A DNA stretch of 64,000 nt from Candidatus Brocadia sp. WS118. GTDB taxonomy: Bacteria; Planctomycetota; Brocadiia; Brocadiales; Brocadiaceae. The notes under the pieces are model-generated. The model saw only the letters and a program-made list of their open reading frames with translations. It was not told the origin of the DNA and ran no database searches. The DNA is taken from NCBI GenBank assembly GCA_007618135.1, contig PHFX01000151.1, positions 32,873 through 96,872 of the forward strand. Direction: 5' to 3'. Shown here piece after piece: positions 27,523-37,179 of this stretch (positions are counted from its first letter, which is position 1; the number at the start of each line of letters is the position of its first letter). The translations under genes and the position numbers were made by a program.

Positions 27523-28635
27523 TTACAGTTCTATACTTTTTTCCACGCCGACTTCATCGGTATACTCATAGGCAGGATAAAGATCATTATCTTTCTTATT
27601 CTTATCGTTCTTCTCGCCATTCGTATCTTTTTCATTCTTCCTCACAACTTCTGGTACTGTGCCAGATATATGACCGGTAGTTTTTACGGAAATTGAAGAA
27701 CCAGACACATCTGAATGGAACTTTACATACCATGTAACTGAAACAGCACCACCAGCATGAAGATACCCAATATTGATTTTAGGAGACCCCCCTAACAAAC
27801 CAGCCCCTGGGGGCAGGACAATCTCTGCGCTGGTATTAAAGGCAAAATAGGACGAGCAATCAAACGGCTGGGGGCAAGGGTAGGTAATTTCTGCAGTTAC
27901 CTCGAGTACGGAACCTGCAGTTGTTTCTCCGTTGGTATGAGTCGTAACTATCCATGGTATTATTACTGCCCCCCAATAAGGGCGATCAGTTCCATATCCG
28001 GTATAATTCCACGCATTTTCAAAGTCAGCCATGCGCCAGGTAACAGTCCCATCAAGGTTTGTCACTTTTGCTAAGTCACGGCCCCATGGATCCACAAAGT
28101 AAACAACTCCCTTTTCCTCATCATACCCAACAATCACCCGATAATGACCAGTGTCATCATCTGGTGCATACTTCATGAGCAAAAGAACAGGAATATCCCG
28201 GGCAATGAGTCCTTTAAGGATTGGCCACCAAAAGGTCTCTGAAGAATAATCGAAAGAGACATAGCCCAAGGGCCTTTCCGGATAGCCGTCACGAGGAACA
28301 TTTTTAGGAAAGAATCTTCCCTGGGCTGAACTCAGGTGACTAAAATAAGCAGCACGCACCATATCCCACGTATAGGTGCCAACAGTAGAGGAACGGGCAA
28401 CATCCGCAATGGCCTTTTGATCAATATCCTCTCCCCAAAAATCGTATAAGATTTCAAGGGCGGCTGGTCCGCAGGAAAGAGCCGTAATTTGCTTGTGACA
28501 AGGTACATCAGAAATGAGATATGCCGCGGGTAAACCTGTTGTTTCATCTGCACTATGCGTCAGACTGTTGAAACCAAAGAGCATCAAAGCAAACAGGCAT
28601 ATAACAAACATATTTTTGCTTCTCATATCCTTCAT
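27523..28635 (-). CDS. Secreted C39-like cysteine peptidase family protein
   Basis: This protein of about 370 residues has an export signal (FVICLFALMLFGFNSLTHSA). A peptidase C39-like domain follows: DVPCHKQITALSCGPAALEI carries the Gln and the nucleophilic Cys, and GHYRVIVGYDEEKGVVYFVD carries the His and Asp. The C-terminal half looks like a beta-sandwich, and a lysine/asparagine-rich linker lies near the end. Papain-like members of this family process peptides or act on cell-wall material outside the cell. The start may be ATG 28635 or the next in-frame ATG 28626; the purine-rich stretch GGAGATGAAGGA covers both. Confidence 0.75.
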   Translation of the reverse strand: MKDMRSKNMFVICLFALMLFGFNSLTHSADETTGLPAAYLISDVPCHKQITALSCGPAALEILYDFWGEDIDQKAIADVARSSTVGTYTWDMVRAAYFSHLSSAQGRFFPKNVPRDGYPERPLGYVSFDYSSETFWWPILKGLIARDIPVLLLMKYAPDDDTGHYRVIVGYDEEKGVVYFVDPWGRDLAKVTNLDGTVTWRMADFENAWNYTGYGTDRPYWGAVIIPWIVTTHTNGETTAGSVLEVTAEITYPCPQPFDCSSYFAFNTSAEIVLPPGAGLLGGSPKINIGYLHAGGAVSVTWYVKFHSDVSGSSISVKTTGHISGTVPEVVRKNEKDTNGEKNDKNKKDNDLYPAYEYTDEVGVEKSIEL

Positions 28636-28767
28636 CTCCATTCAATAGATTGTCATAAGGGGATCATAAATCTTGAATTTTGCATTACGACACAAACGAA
28701 GAAAGATCGACTGCTTTTCTCTGTTGCATGAATAGCGGGAAATTTTCACTTTGCTCGACATCGATTA

Positions 28768-30909
28768 TTAGTTAATTTTTTGTCCCGTAGAGGGAATGTA
28801 CTCCCGCGTAATGTTGCTTTTTGTATCTGAGATCTTTTTGTTTTTCTGTCTCAACAAGTTCGTAACCTCCTCAGCCCTCATAGGACTGTAGAGCAAGTAC
28901 CCCTGCGCATAATCACAATTATACGAACGCAATAATTCCAATTGCCCTTGTGTTTCCACTCCTTCTGCAATGACTTTTATTTTCAGCGTGTGTGCCATAT
29001 CGATAATGGATTTGACAATTGCCGACGCATCCGGATTGGTATCAATGTCCAATATTAGAGACCGATCAATTTTTAAGGTACTGAACGGAAGATGCTTCAG
29101 ACTGTTTATAGAAGAGAAGCCTATGCCAAAATCATCCATCATGAGATGTATCTTCATTTTATTCAGCTCTTTAAATATTTCGAGAACAAGTCCTTTGCTC
29201 TCCATCACCGTGCTTTCCGTGATTTCCAACTCAAAGGCGTCAGCAGGCAGCCCGGTGTTTTTAATAATTGCTCCGATCTGTTCTGGTAATTCTTTGCGTC
29301 GGAACTGTAATAGTGATATGTTAACGGTAACGGTTATGTTTGAGAATCCCATGTCATGCCATACCTTATTTTGAGCGCATGCCTCCTGTATTACCCAATA
29401 GCCGACCCTATCGATTTCCCTGGTTTCCTCTGCCAGCGGAATAAACTCATCCGGCAAAATCAAACCGCGTTGTGGATGTTGCCATCGGACGAGTGATTCC
29501 ACGGCAACAATCTCCGTGGTTTTTAATGACACGATGGGCTGATAATGAAGTACTAATTCCGAACGCTCGATGGCATGCCGGAGATCCGTCTCTAACTGCA
29601 AAAAGTTCATTGCGTTGGCATGCATTTCTAAATTAAATATTGCATACCGTGCCTTGCCAAGCACCTTTGCCCGATACATTACCGTATCGGCATCTCTCAG
29701 AATGTCCTCCGGGCGATGATAAAATTCCCCTTTCAGGACAATTCCAATACTGGCCGAGACAACGATTTTGTGCCCATCAAGAATGAAAGGATCCTTCAAG
29801 GTTTCCAGGATTCTTTCGGCCACAAATTTTGCATTAAAATGGTCATCGACATCATCAAGAAGGATTGCAAACTCATCTCCTCCAAATCGGGCAACGGTAT
29901 CTGATTTCCGCAAGCACTCTCGCAACTTCTGCGCAATTGAGATCAGCAATTTATCTCCCGACTGGTGCCCGAGGCTATCGTTTACAACCTTAAAACGGTC
30001 AAGATCAAGAAACAATACGGAAAACGCGCTGTTTCTATCCCTTCTTGAGCGTTCAAGCAATCGCTCCAATCGCGCCATGAACAGATTCCTATTGGGCAAA
30101 TTTGTTAATGGATCGTGAAATGCGTTGTACCGCAGTTGATCGATAAGACGATTGCGTTCTGTTATATCACGCAAAATACCTACTACCCCTATTTCTTGTT
30201 CGTTTATATCCTTCAGGATAGATGCGGACAGAAATGAGGGAAAAATCTCTCCATTTTTTTTCCTTTTATTTATTTCTCCCGAAAATATCTTTTCTTTTAA
30301 TATTTTCTCAACAACCTGCTTGCCTTCCATAGCATCGGCGAACAACATGCGGATAGACTTGCCAAGTACTTCTGATTTGCAATACCCAAACATTTTTTCT
30401 GCAGACGGGTTAAACTCGGTAATTTCTAAGTCTAAATTGGCTGCAACTATCATATCAAGCGAACACGCAACAAGATATTCTGAGTAATTTTTTGCTGATC
30501 TGATTGCCTCTTCCGCATGTTTGCGCTCAATGGCATGACGGACAGATTTCTCCAGCAGATAAGAGTTTATCTGCCCCTTAATGAGGTAATCCGATGCCCC
30601 TTTTCTCATCGCCTCCATATCCACACGGTAATCGCCCTGACCGGTAAGTATGATAATGGGGGACTTGCAGCCAAGGGTTATCGTTTCACGCAAGAGGTCC
30701 AATCCGGTATGCCCACCGGCACCAAGCCGATAATCAAAAAGATATACATCATAATCTCTTCCTCGGATAACCTCCAATGCCTCATCATAGGTTTTTACCC
30801 AATCCAATTCAGGTTTCCAGGTCGTGATTTCAGAAAACAATTCACGAGCTATTACATAATCGTCTTCGTCGTCATCTACGAGAAGTATTTTTATCCGGCT
30901 ATCTTTCAT
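28768..30909 (-). CDS. REC-PAS-GGDEF-EAL cyclic-di-GMP signalling protein
   Basis: This 713-residue protein has the same order as the protein at 5118-7268. The receiver has DDDEDD at 12-17, D59 in LFDYRLG and K in YLIKGQ. PAS, GGDEF with RFGGDEFAILL, and EAL with AVESLVRWQHP and DDFGIGF follow. Both catalytic domains look intact. It starts with ATG overlapping the response-regulator stop (ATGA at 30906-30909), so it is translationally coupled and the last gene of the minus-strand operon that begins with a TonB receptor. It is probably the output of that kinase system, altering cyclic di-GMP. Confidence 0.93.
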   Translation of the reverse strand: MKDSRIKILLVDDDEDDYVIARELFSEITTWKPELDWVKTYDEALEVIRGRDYDVYLFDYRLGAGGHTGLDLLRETITLGCKSPIIILTGQGDYRVDMEAMRKGASDYLIKGQINSYLLEKSVRHAIERKHAEEAIRSAKNYSEYLVACSLDMIVAANLDLEITEFNPSAEKMFGYCKSEVLGKSIRMLFADAMEGKQVVEKILKEKIFSGEINKRKKNGEIFPSFLSASILKDINEQEIGVVGILRDITERNRLIDQLRYNAFHDPLTNLPNRNLFMARLERLLERSRRDRNSAFSVLFLDLDRFKVVNDSLGHQSGDKLLISIAQKLRECLRKSDTVARFGGDEFAILLDDVDDHFNAKFVAERILETLKDPFILDGHKIVVSASIGIVLKGEFYHRPEDILRDADTVMYRAKVLGKARYAIFNLEMHANAMNFLQLETDLRHAIERSELVLHYQPIVSLKTTEIVAVESLVRWQHPQRGLILPDEFIPLAEETREIDRVGYWVIQEACAQNKVWHDMGFSNITVTVNISLLQFRRKELPEQIGAIIKNTGLPADAFELEITESTVMESKGLVLEIFKELNKMKIHLMMDDFGIGFSSINSLKHLPFSTLKIDRSLILDIDTNPDASAIVKSIIDMAHTLKIKVIAEGVETQGQLELLRSYNCDYAQGYLLYSPMRAEEVTNLLRQKNKKISDTKSNITREYIPSTGQKIN

Positions 30910-31370
30910 GGTATTTCTATTCCTCTGGGTGGGAGTTCAACAATTTCGAACCAATATCTTGATAACGTCTTTACAATCATCACGAATGTTGCAAAATCCG
31001 CTGGTTTCTGTATGTATGAATTTGCACCCAAATCATACAGAAGCCCGATATCTTCGACTCTTTTTGATGTGGTCATGACAACCACAGGGATTCGCTTCAG
31101 GTTTGGGTCTGATTTGATTTCTTTTAATGCATCCAGTCCATTTTTTTTGGGCATATTCAGATCAAGGATAATAATACCCGGTCGTGGCAAATTGTTTAAC
31201 GAGGAATATTTTCCTCGCCAGTAAAGATAATCCATTAACTCTTGACCATCCTCAACGTAATGGATTACATGATGCACGCCGGCTTCTTCAAAGGCGTCCT
31301 TGATAATAAGACGGTCATCCGGATCGTCTTCAGCTATTAAGATGGGAAACAGCTTCCTTGCTTTTTCCAT
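30906..31370 (-). CDS. Single-domain response regulator
   Basis: This 154-residue receiver domain has no output domain: acidic pocket EDDPDD (14-19), phospho-acceptor in IIILDLNMPKKNG, switch threonine in VVVMTTSK and lysine in YIQKPAD. The RCP1-like features (LxDLNxPxxxG, long loop after the first strand) are typical of regulators paired with PHY-type kinases. It overlaps the kinase end by 41 bases and the following REC-PAS-GGDEF-EAL gene by four bases. It probably relays phosphate within this operon. Confidence 0.92.
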   Translation of the reverse strand: MEKARKLFPILIAEDDPDDRLIIKDAFEEAGVHHVIHYVEDGQELMDYLYWRGKYSSLNNLPRPGIIILDLNMPKKNGLDALKEIKSDPNLKRIPVVVMTTSKRVEDIGLLYDLGANSYIQKPADFATFVMIVKTLSRYWFEIVELPPRGIEIP

Positions 31371-33039
31371 GATCTTTTCTCTTTCTTACCTGCTCTAGCG
31401 GTAATACCACCATAAATTTCGAACCTTTCCCGGGAGCGCTTGTTGCGGTAATACTCCCACCGTGACGCTCCACAATTTTTCGACACAGCGATAACCCTAC
31501 ACCCGTTCCTTCATATTCATCGCGCCGGTGCAACCTTTGAAAAATCCCGAAGATGTACTCGGCATACTTCTCGTCAAATCCAATTCCGTTATCGGTTACT
31601 GTAATTTCGCAAAATCCATTATGGTGAGAGGCCAGGGCATGGTCTTCGTTCATGCCATCGAGGCAGTGTGCCTGAATCTCTACAACCGGCGGCACCTCAT
31701 GACGATGATATTTCAGGGCATTCCCGATGAGGTTTTGAAATAACTGGCGCATTTGAACAGCATCGGCATAAACAACCGGCAAATCCCCCAGGATTATCCG
31801 CCCTCCAGTTCTTTCTAATTGGATCTCCAGATCGTTGATTACCTCCTGAATGAGCTTGGCAAGATCAACCCGGGTAAATGGCCTGGTATGTGTCGTGACC
31901 CTTGAGTACGCGAGAAGACCGGTTATGAGTGTTTGCATGCGCCTGGACGCATTTTTCATCCGTTCAACATAATCAAACCCTTCATGGTTTAAGGCCTTTC
32001 CGTGTTTCATAATTAATCGATCACCAAATACCAGCACCTTTCTCAATGGCTCCTGCAGGTCGTGGGAAACGATATAGGCGAACTGCTCCAAATCCTTATT
32101 CGAGCGGATAATTTCCCGGGTCTTTTCTTCGAGCGCCTTCTCTATCTGTTTACGGATAGTAATTTCCTGTAACAGGTGTTCGTTGGCATTCAAGAGTTCT
32201 TTGTTGTGCGATTCGATCATCTCACGATACGCCCGCAAGCGGTCGATCATATGGTTAAAAGTATCTGCAAGATCTGAAATTTCATCATTTGTATGAACAT
32301 GAACACCATGTTCGAATACGCCATCAGATACTTTTTTTGTTATTAAACTCAATCTCTTGATGGGAGAGGTAATTCTCTTCGTAAGAAACAGGGTTAAGAT
32401 AACGCCAATAAATATAAAGAGAAAGGTAAAGGCCAGAGTGGATATCTGGAATTGCTTTATCCTTTTGTAAAGATTTTGAAGAGATACTCCAATGTGGACA
32501 TACCCAACAACCTCCTGGTTTTCACTTCCTTTATTGGATAACAGCTCATCGGCTGGTTTATTACCAATAAACCCGATTACCGGGGACAAAAAGTTAAGGT
32601 ATCGATTCCCATCTTCCTTATTCATAAATTCTTCGTGGATTGTTTTGAGAGGAAAACCGGAATCTGCCATGCTCACCACAGGCACCGGTGGAATCACCAA
32701 TCCGGATTTAAAGCTTTTACACATGAGTTGCCTTTTTTCTTTATCAAGAAGGCATACAAAAGCAATATCTTCATCCACTTCCAGGCTCTCAATAATTTGC
32801 CTCATAGATTCTTTATCCCCGGTATAGATACAATATTCACTGGTTTGTGATGCCATACCCGCGATAATTAAGCCATGATTTACAAGGTTGCGATATATGT
32901 GAGAAGTAGCATTTTGTATAAGAAAATAGCTGATTCCTGCTGCAGTTATCAAAATAATAAAAATGGTGAAAAGATTAAATTTCGTTGCAATGCTTACTCG
33001 TCTCTTTACCTTTGTTCCCTTTGTTGTCACCATAATCAT
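31330..33039 (-). CDS. Membrane sensor histidine kinase with HAMP domain
   Basis: This is a 569-residue kinase. Membrane helix 1 lies near residues 22-45 and helix 2 near 198-222, enclosing a periplasmic sensor of about 150 residues. After helix 2 come HAMP (ITSPIKRLSLITKKVSDG), a coiled segment, the dimerisation/phospho-acceptor helix (AYIVSHDLQEPLRKV) and an HATPase domain with NALKYH (N box), TDNGIGFDEKY (G1) and EGTGVGLSLC (G2). ATG 33039 overlaps the binding-protein stop by four bases. With the upstream periplasmic binding protein it likely forms a sensing unit. Confidence 0.95.
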   Translation of the reverse strand: MIMVTTKGTKVKRRVSIATKFNLFTIFIILITAAGISYFLIQNATSHIYRNLVNHGLIIAGMASQTSEYCIYTGDKESMRQIIESLEVDEDIAFVCLLDKEKRQLMCKSFKSGLVIPPVPVVSMADSGFPLKTIHEEFMNKEDGNRYLNFLSPVIGFIGNKPADELLSNKGSENQEVVGYVHIGVSLQNLYKRIKQFQISTLAFTFLFIFIGVILTLFLTKRITSPIKRLSLITKKVSDGVFEHGVHVHTNDEISDLADTFNHMIDRLRAYREMIESHNKELLNANEHLLQEITIRKQIEKALEEKTREIIRSNKDLEQFAYIVSHDLQEPLRKVLVFGDRLIMKHGKALNHEGFDYVERMKNASRRMQTLITGLLAYSRVTTHTRPFTRVDLAKLIQEVINDLEIQLERTGGRIILGDLPVVYADAVQMRQLFQNLIGNALKYHRHEVPPVVEIQAHCLDGMNEDHALASHHNGFCEITVTDNGIGFDEKYAEYIFGIFQRLHRRDEYEGTGVGLSLCRKIVERHGGSITATSAPGKGSKFMVVLPLEQVRKRKDHGKSKEAVSHLNS

Positions 33040-33986
33040 TCATCAAAAATCTGATATGCTTTATGAATATGCTCTTCTCTGAATTTTATCTTCAAATATC
33101 TGGCCGTTCTCAGATTCAGGGCGTAAAGCAATTTCCGGGGTAAGCATACGGGCAAAGAATTCACTTTGGCCCCATGCAGTATCTTGACGGCCTTTTCCGC
33201 ACATTGCACACCGATATCATAAAAATCATATTCCAGGGCGTAAAGAGCCCCTGCCTTTACCCAGGTGGAAGAAAGGCCAATGAACGGTATATGATTTCGA
33301 AAGGAAAACAACAAGATTTGTTTTGCCGTCAGCGAATTAAATATCAGGGCGTCATTTATTCCCCACAAGACATCAGCGTCATTTGCTAAAACTTTGAGCG
33401 CCTTGGGAATATCTTTCGGCGAATTTACTTCCACCGGATAAAGATCGAGTCCCATTTCCCTTGCTGTGGTTCTTGCAGACCGGATCTTTTCTTGATTTTC
33501 TGCCGGGTTGTACATGACACCAATTTTTTTTGCCTCCGGAAGGATATTTTTGAGAAAATAGAACTGTGTTTCTATCGGAAAGGCAAGTATTACGCCGGTG
33601 GCGTTATGTACCCGCATGATCATTGTATCATCAAGAATAAGGGTTGCAATAATTGGTATATCATCAAATAACGTGAGTGTTTCTACCGTTGGAGTAGTCC
33701 CAACCGTAAATATGATATTGGGTTTGATTTTTTTGATGTCATGAAATTTTTCTGATATGTGTGCTTTATCACTTTCCATAACAAAGACTTTGCATTTCGC
33801 ATCTTTTCTCTGTTCCGTGATCGTTTTCTGAAAACCCGCAAGGACATCTTTATAAGGAGATTCGTTGTGACTCATAAGCACAACGATTTGACACTCATCT
33901 GCTAAGACTTCGGGAATGCCGGTACATACCATAATGAGTGTTATAATAAACGACCTGAGCATGATAGACATTTTTTCCCCGTGCAT
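33036..33986 (-). CDS. Periplasmic ABC-type substrate-binding protein (no permease nearby)
   Basis: This 316-residue protein has a signal sequence (RSFIITLIMVCTGIPEVLA) and the ABC substrate-binding (PF04392-like) pattern: PNIIFTVGTTPTVETL, KKIGVMYNPAENQEKI, DVLWGINDALIFN and IPFIGLSSTWVKAGALYAL. No transporter permease or ATPase gene is adjacent; instead it lies between a TonB receptor and a histidine kinase, overlapping the latter by four bases. That suggests a ligand-sensing rather than transport role. ATG 33971, with GGGG upstream, is an alternative start. Confidence 0.85.
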   Translation of the reverse strand: MHGEKMSIMLRSFIITLIMVCTGIPEVLADECQIVVLMSHNESPYKDVLAGFQKTITEQRKDAKCKVFVMESDKAHISEKFHDIKKIKPNIIFTVGTTPTVETLTLFDDIPIIATLILDDTMIMRVHNATGVILAFPIETQFYFLKNILPEAKKIGVMYNPAENQEKIRSARTTAREMGLDLYPVEVNSPKDIPKALKVLANDADVLWGINDALIFNSLTAKQILLFSFRNHIPFIGLSSTWVKAGALYALEYDFYDIGVQCAEKAVKILHGAKVNSLPVCLPRKLLYALNLRTARYLKIKFREEHIHKAYQIFDE

Positions 33987-34006
33987 GATTCGTATCGCTG
34001 ATCAAA

Positions 34007-36079
34007 TTAAAATGCATACGTAATCTTGATTCGAAATGTCCTCCCATCCTGCTCAATGACGTCCTGCGTGTGCTCTTCTCCGCCTGGGTCTTCGTATTCC
34101 ATGTCAAACAAGTTATAAACGCCTCCTGAAACTTCCAGTGTCTTAAAAATATTACGACTATGCAGTGTCACGTTCGTGACAAAAAAGTCTTCCGCACTGT
34201 TGCTTTTGAGTGTTTTCCTCTTGCCGGTATACTGCTCCTCACCACTCAAAAAGAGCTTTCTCTCGATCATTGGGATAATCACATTGAACTTGGCCAAGTG
34301 TTTGGGAGAATTTACCAGGGCATTCCCGGACACGCCTCCTTTAGCTTCCTGAATGCTATAACTCGTCCGTCCCTCAAATCCATTTTCCCACTTTCCTTCC
34401 AGTTCAAACTCAAAACCTTTTGCATGAACCCCATCAATGTTGTCAAACACGAGAAGGCCGTCGTTAGGATCTGTTGTCGAAGAAATGAAATTGTCAATTG
34501 AGTTATAAAAACCAACAATTGTTCCACGGAGATATTTCGCAAAATACTGCTCGTATATGATCTCATAGGTATCAATAGTCTCGGGATCAAGATCGGGACT
34601 GGCCTTCTGGGAAGTACCGTCACTGTAATAGAGTTCATAGGCATTTGGTTCGCGAAACGACCGGCCATAAACGAGCTTAAACGCTGTTTTTTCAAACGGG
34701 GTGTAAATCAGGGCGGCACGCGGATTAATCGTCTCCCCAAAGGTTTCAAAATAATCAACCCGGACACCGGCCTGCAAAGTCAAAAAGTCGGTAATGGTAA
34801 ATTCATCTTGAACATAACCTGCAAAATACTCTGAATTGCGCTTGTCATCAAGGATTTCCCGTCTGAGACCAGAAACCGCACCCTCTTGTATATGATTAAA
34901 GGTACGCTGATCCTGCTGCATATTATATCGGGAATCTATACCAAAGGTGCACTTGTGCTTTTCAAGAAATGTTTTGGTTAATTGCATTTCTCCTTGAAAC
35001 CATTGACTATCAACGTCATCAGAAGTTTTTAATTTTCCGGTCGATGGGTTGGTAAAATAATCATCGTTATAATTATAAAAATTATAGCTGACCCTGGACA
35101 GAAAATTAAATTGGTCGCCAAACATCCGTTCATACTTTAAATCAACCCAGCCCCGCTCGTCAGCAGCAAAAAACCGCTCATTAAAGAGCGTTTCAAAGGG
35201 AGCAGTTGGAACGTCCTTTTCCCTGTCATGGTAATTCAATTGCAAAGTAAAATCACGATACAAAAACTCAGCAAAAACATTTTTAAACTGATCGCCGTCA
35301 CGATCTTCCGCAATGCCATTATTATTTGACGGCTGGTCGAATTCCTTAAAAAAAAGCCGGTCGTCTCCTTCACTATCATAATAAGAACCAGAAATTACCA
35401 TCTCAAGACCGTTGTGAAATTTCTCGCCGTAGCTCATACGAGTCTTGTATGTCTCAAAGGTGCCCGCTTCTGCCGAAGCCTCAGTTCCTCTAAAAGCCCT
35501 GCCCTTCCTGGTAATTACGTTGACAACTCCAAAATATGCATTGGTGCCATACAGGGAAGAACCAGGGCCACGGATGATCTCGATACGATCAATAAGGTCA
35601 ATGTCAACAGGAAAATCTGTACCTATAGGCGCCTGGTCATAGATAGCATCATTCACTCTATGTCCATCGATCAGGAGGAGGATGCGGGTGTTGTAATCTC
35701 CGGACAACCCAAAACCTCTTACCCCCACGTAATGATAATTTCTATCATAGGTGATATGGAAACCCCGTACACTCCGCAAAATTTCTGAAAAATTCCGGTA
35801 CCCGTATTTTTTGATCTCATCCGCGGTTATAATACTCACGGAAGAGGGCGCTTCGGTTACCTTTTGCTCATATTTTGAGGCGCTATAAACTGAGGGGATT
35901 TCCTGGAAAAGAATCGATTCTTCGCATACCGGCACTGATTCCAAAAATTGTTCACTTTCTGCAAGAGCCGGGCAGGAGAAGAAACAGAAAAAGAAGGGAA
36001 TTATAATAAGAAATGCGTGAAATTTCCCATATATTTTAGAAGAGTAAAAAAAATCCTTTTTTTTACAAATACTTAACAT
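34007..36079 (-). CDS. TonB-dependent outer-membrane receptor
   Basis: This 690-residue protein has an unusually long N-terminal signal region (hydrophobic FLIIIPFFFCFFSC, cleavage-like ALA/ES). The plug domain follows (APSSVSIITADEIKKYGYRN ... RIEIIRGPGSSLYGTNAYFG) and then a beta-barrel ending in the aromatic terminal RIKITYAF. It imports a scarce ligand such as a metal chelate or vitamin with TonB energy; the ligand cannot be read. It is the first gene of a five-gene minus-strand operon with a binding protein, a kinase, a response regulator and a REC-PAS-GGDEF-EAL protein. No Shine-Dalgarno sequence precedes ATG 36079, and TATAAT lies only five bases upstream, so the mRNA may be leaderless. 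Confidence 0.92.
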   Translation of the reverse strand: MLSICKKKDFFYSSKIYGKFHAFLIIIPFFFCFFSCPALAESEQFLESVPVCEESILFQEIPSVYSASKYEQKVTEAPSSVSIITADEIKKYGYRNFSEILRSVRGFHITYDRNYHYVGVRGFGLSGDYNTRILLLIDGHRVNDAIYDQAPIGTDFPVDIDLIDRIEIIRGPGSSLYGTNAYFGVVNVITRKGRAFRGTEASAEAGTFETYKTRMSYGEKFHNGLEMVISGSYYDSEGDDRLFFKEFDQPSNNNGIAEDRDGDQFKNVFAEFLYRDFTLQLNYHDREKDVPTAPFETLFNERFFAADERGWVDLKYERMFGDQFNFLSRVSYNFYNYNDDYFTNPSTGKLKTSDDVDSQWFQGEMQLTKTFLEKHKCTFGIDSRYNMQQDQRTFNHIQEGAVSGLRREILDDKRNSEYFAGYVQDEFTITDFLTLQAGVRVDYFETFGETINPRAALIYTPFEKTAFKLVYGRSFREPNAYELYYSDGTSQKASPDLDPETIDTYEIIYEQYFAKYLRGTIVGFYNSIDNFISSTTDPNDGLLVFDNIDGVHAKGFEFELEGKWENGFEGRTSYSIQEAKGGVSGNALVNSPKHLAKFNVIIPMIERKLFLSGEEQYTGKRKTLKSNSAEDFFVTNVTLHSRNIFKTLEVSGGVYNLFDMEYEDPGGEEHTQDVIEQDGRTFRIKITYAF

Positions 36080-36096
36080 GTCTGATTATACATGTT
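36075..36096 (-). promoter_or_regulatory. Inverted repeat over start and -10 box of TonB receptor gene
   Basis: AACATGT and ACATGTT form a perfect 7-bp inverted repeat separated by eight bases. The spacer contains the minus-strand TATAAT, and the left arm covers the ATG. This is a plausible operator for a repressor. No convincing -35 box is visible. Confidence 0.45.
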
Positions 36097-36466
36097 AAAA
36101 ATTTTATACGAGAATTTCGAAGATGCGCGTACACGGGTGTTTCAAAGATTCGACTCAAGATGCTTAGCAGAAAGCCAAGTTCTTGGTTTTCGGTTTTTCC
36201 GTTACCGAAAGGATACCGCATATATTTATGAATAATATAATAATATCATAAGTATAGTTCAAATAAAAAATTATAATATTTTTAAAAAGGAAAAATAACA
36301 TCATGCTGTTAAACCAAAAAACATAGTTGCGTATTAAACCCCGAAGGGTATAATAACCGTTATTTAAACTTTCTTTTATACGTATTCCTGAAAATGAGAA
36401 ACGAGTATACAGATACATGCAGGAAGAATTCTTGAAAATCATTTATATAAATTTGAGTATAGTCAT
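36080..36466. other. AT-rich divergent intergenic region
   Basis: About 390 bases between divergently transcribed genes. It contains the inverted repeat and TATAAT for the TonB receptor at its left end. The rest is very AT-rich with a GGTTTTCGGTTTTTCCG stretch near 36187-36203 and no recognisable gene or RNA. Confidence 0.45.
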
Positions 36467-37120
36467 GTGAACAACAAAGTATCTTTGATTATTTTGCTAT
36501 TGCTCCTTCTTGCTGGGTGTGCCAATGAACAAGGGATAAAGGTGCCAATCAGACCTGCTTTGGATAAAGGTTTAAGAGACATGCAGCCGATTCCTGTGCA
36601 CACAGGTCTTTTTATCGAACCTTCGCTTCGTCAATGGACTCAAGAGGAATGGCAAACAAGCATGATTGTGGGGATACATCACTATCTATTTCCCATAGGA
36701 GAACCTCTGGCTAAAAACATTGAAGAAATGACACGGAAGGTATTCAGCGAGGTTACAATTTTGAATGAGTTGCCAAGCCATGAAACGGTTAGAAAAGAGG
36801 AATTAGATGCCGTGTTAACCATACAGTTAATGGAATCACAGTTAGCATTGATTGTTGAAGATTCCGTTTGGCGGGCGATTGGAAAACATGACCTGTCGAT
36901 TCAAGCTACTTTTTTAGATAAGCACTTCATGAAAATATTTGATGAGAAATTGACTGTGGAGGGGAAACATTTGGATGTAATTGATTTTGAGACAGAAGGT
37001 GGCTGGTGGAGAACATCTGGACCAAAGTATGGCCCTGCGGTGGAAGATTCAATCGAAAAGATTGTCTTTCAGCTTGCTCAAAAGCTGCTTGCATCCGATA
37101 AACAAATAGGCAACCAATAA
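36467..37120 (+). CDS. Lipoprotein of unknown function
   Basis: This is a 217-residue protein with GTG start 36467 and a clear lipoprotein signal (MNNKVSLIILLLLLLAGC). The mature part has mixed alpha/beta character with FIEPSLRQWTQEEW, LDAVLTIQLMESQLALI and a C-terminal helix. It vaguely resembles lipoproteins of the DUF/LptE size class, but I cannot assign it. It is the first of three plus-strand genes of unknown function, 59 bases before the next. No good ribosome site is visible. Confidence 0.7.
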   Translation: MNNKVSLIILLLLLLAGCANEQGIKVPIRPALDKGLRDMQPIPVHTGLFIEPSLRQWTQEEWQTSMIVGIHHYLFPIGEPLAKNIEEMTRKVFSEVTILNELPSHETVRKEELDAVLTIQLMESQLALIVEDSVWRAIGKHDLSIQATFLDKHFMKIFDEKLTVEGKHLDVIDFETEGGWWRTSGPKYGPAVEDSIEKIVFQLAQKLLASDKQIGNQ

Positions 37121-37179
37121 TCTTTTGCCAATCGAAGAATTATTTTGACAGTCTCAGAAAGTTTTATTACATTGTTGAT

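Noticed and set aside
36164..36442. 92-codon minus-strand hydrophobic frame
   Set aside because: Very AT-rich intergenic DNA gives Phe/Ile/Tyr-rich frames by chance; no ribosome site.
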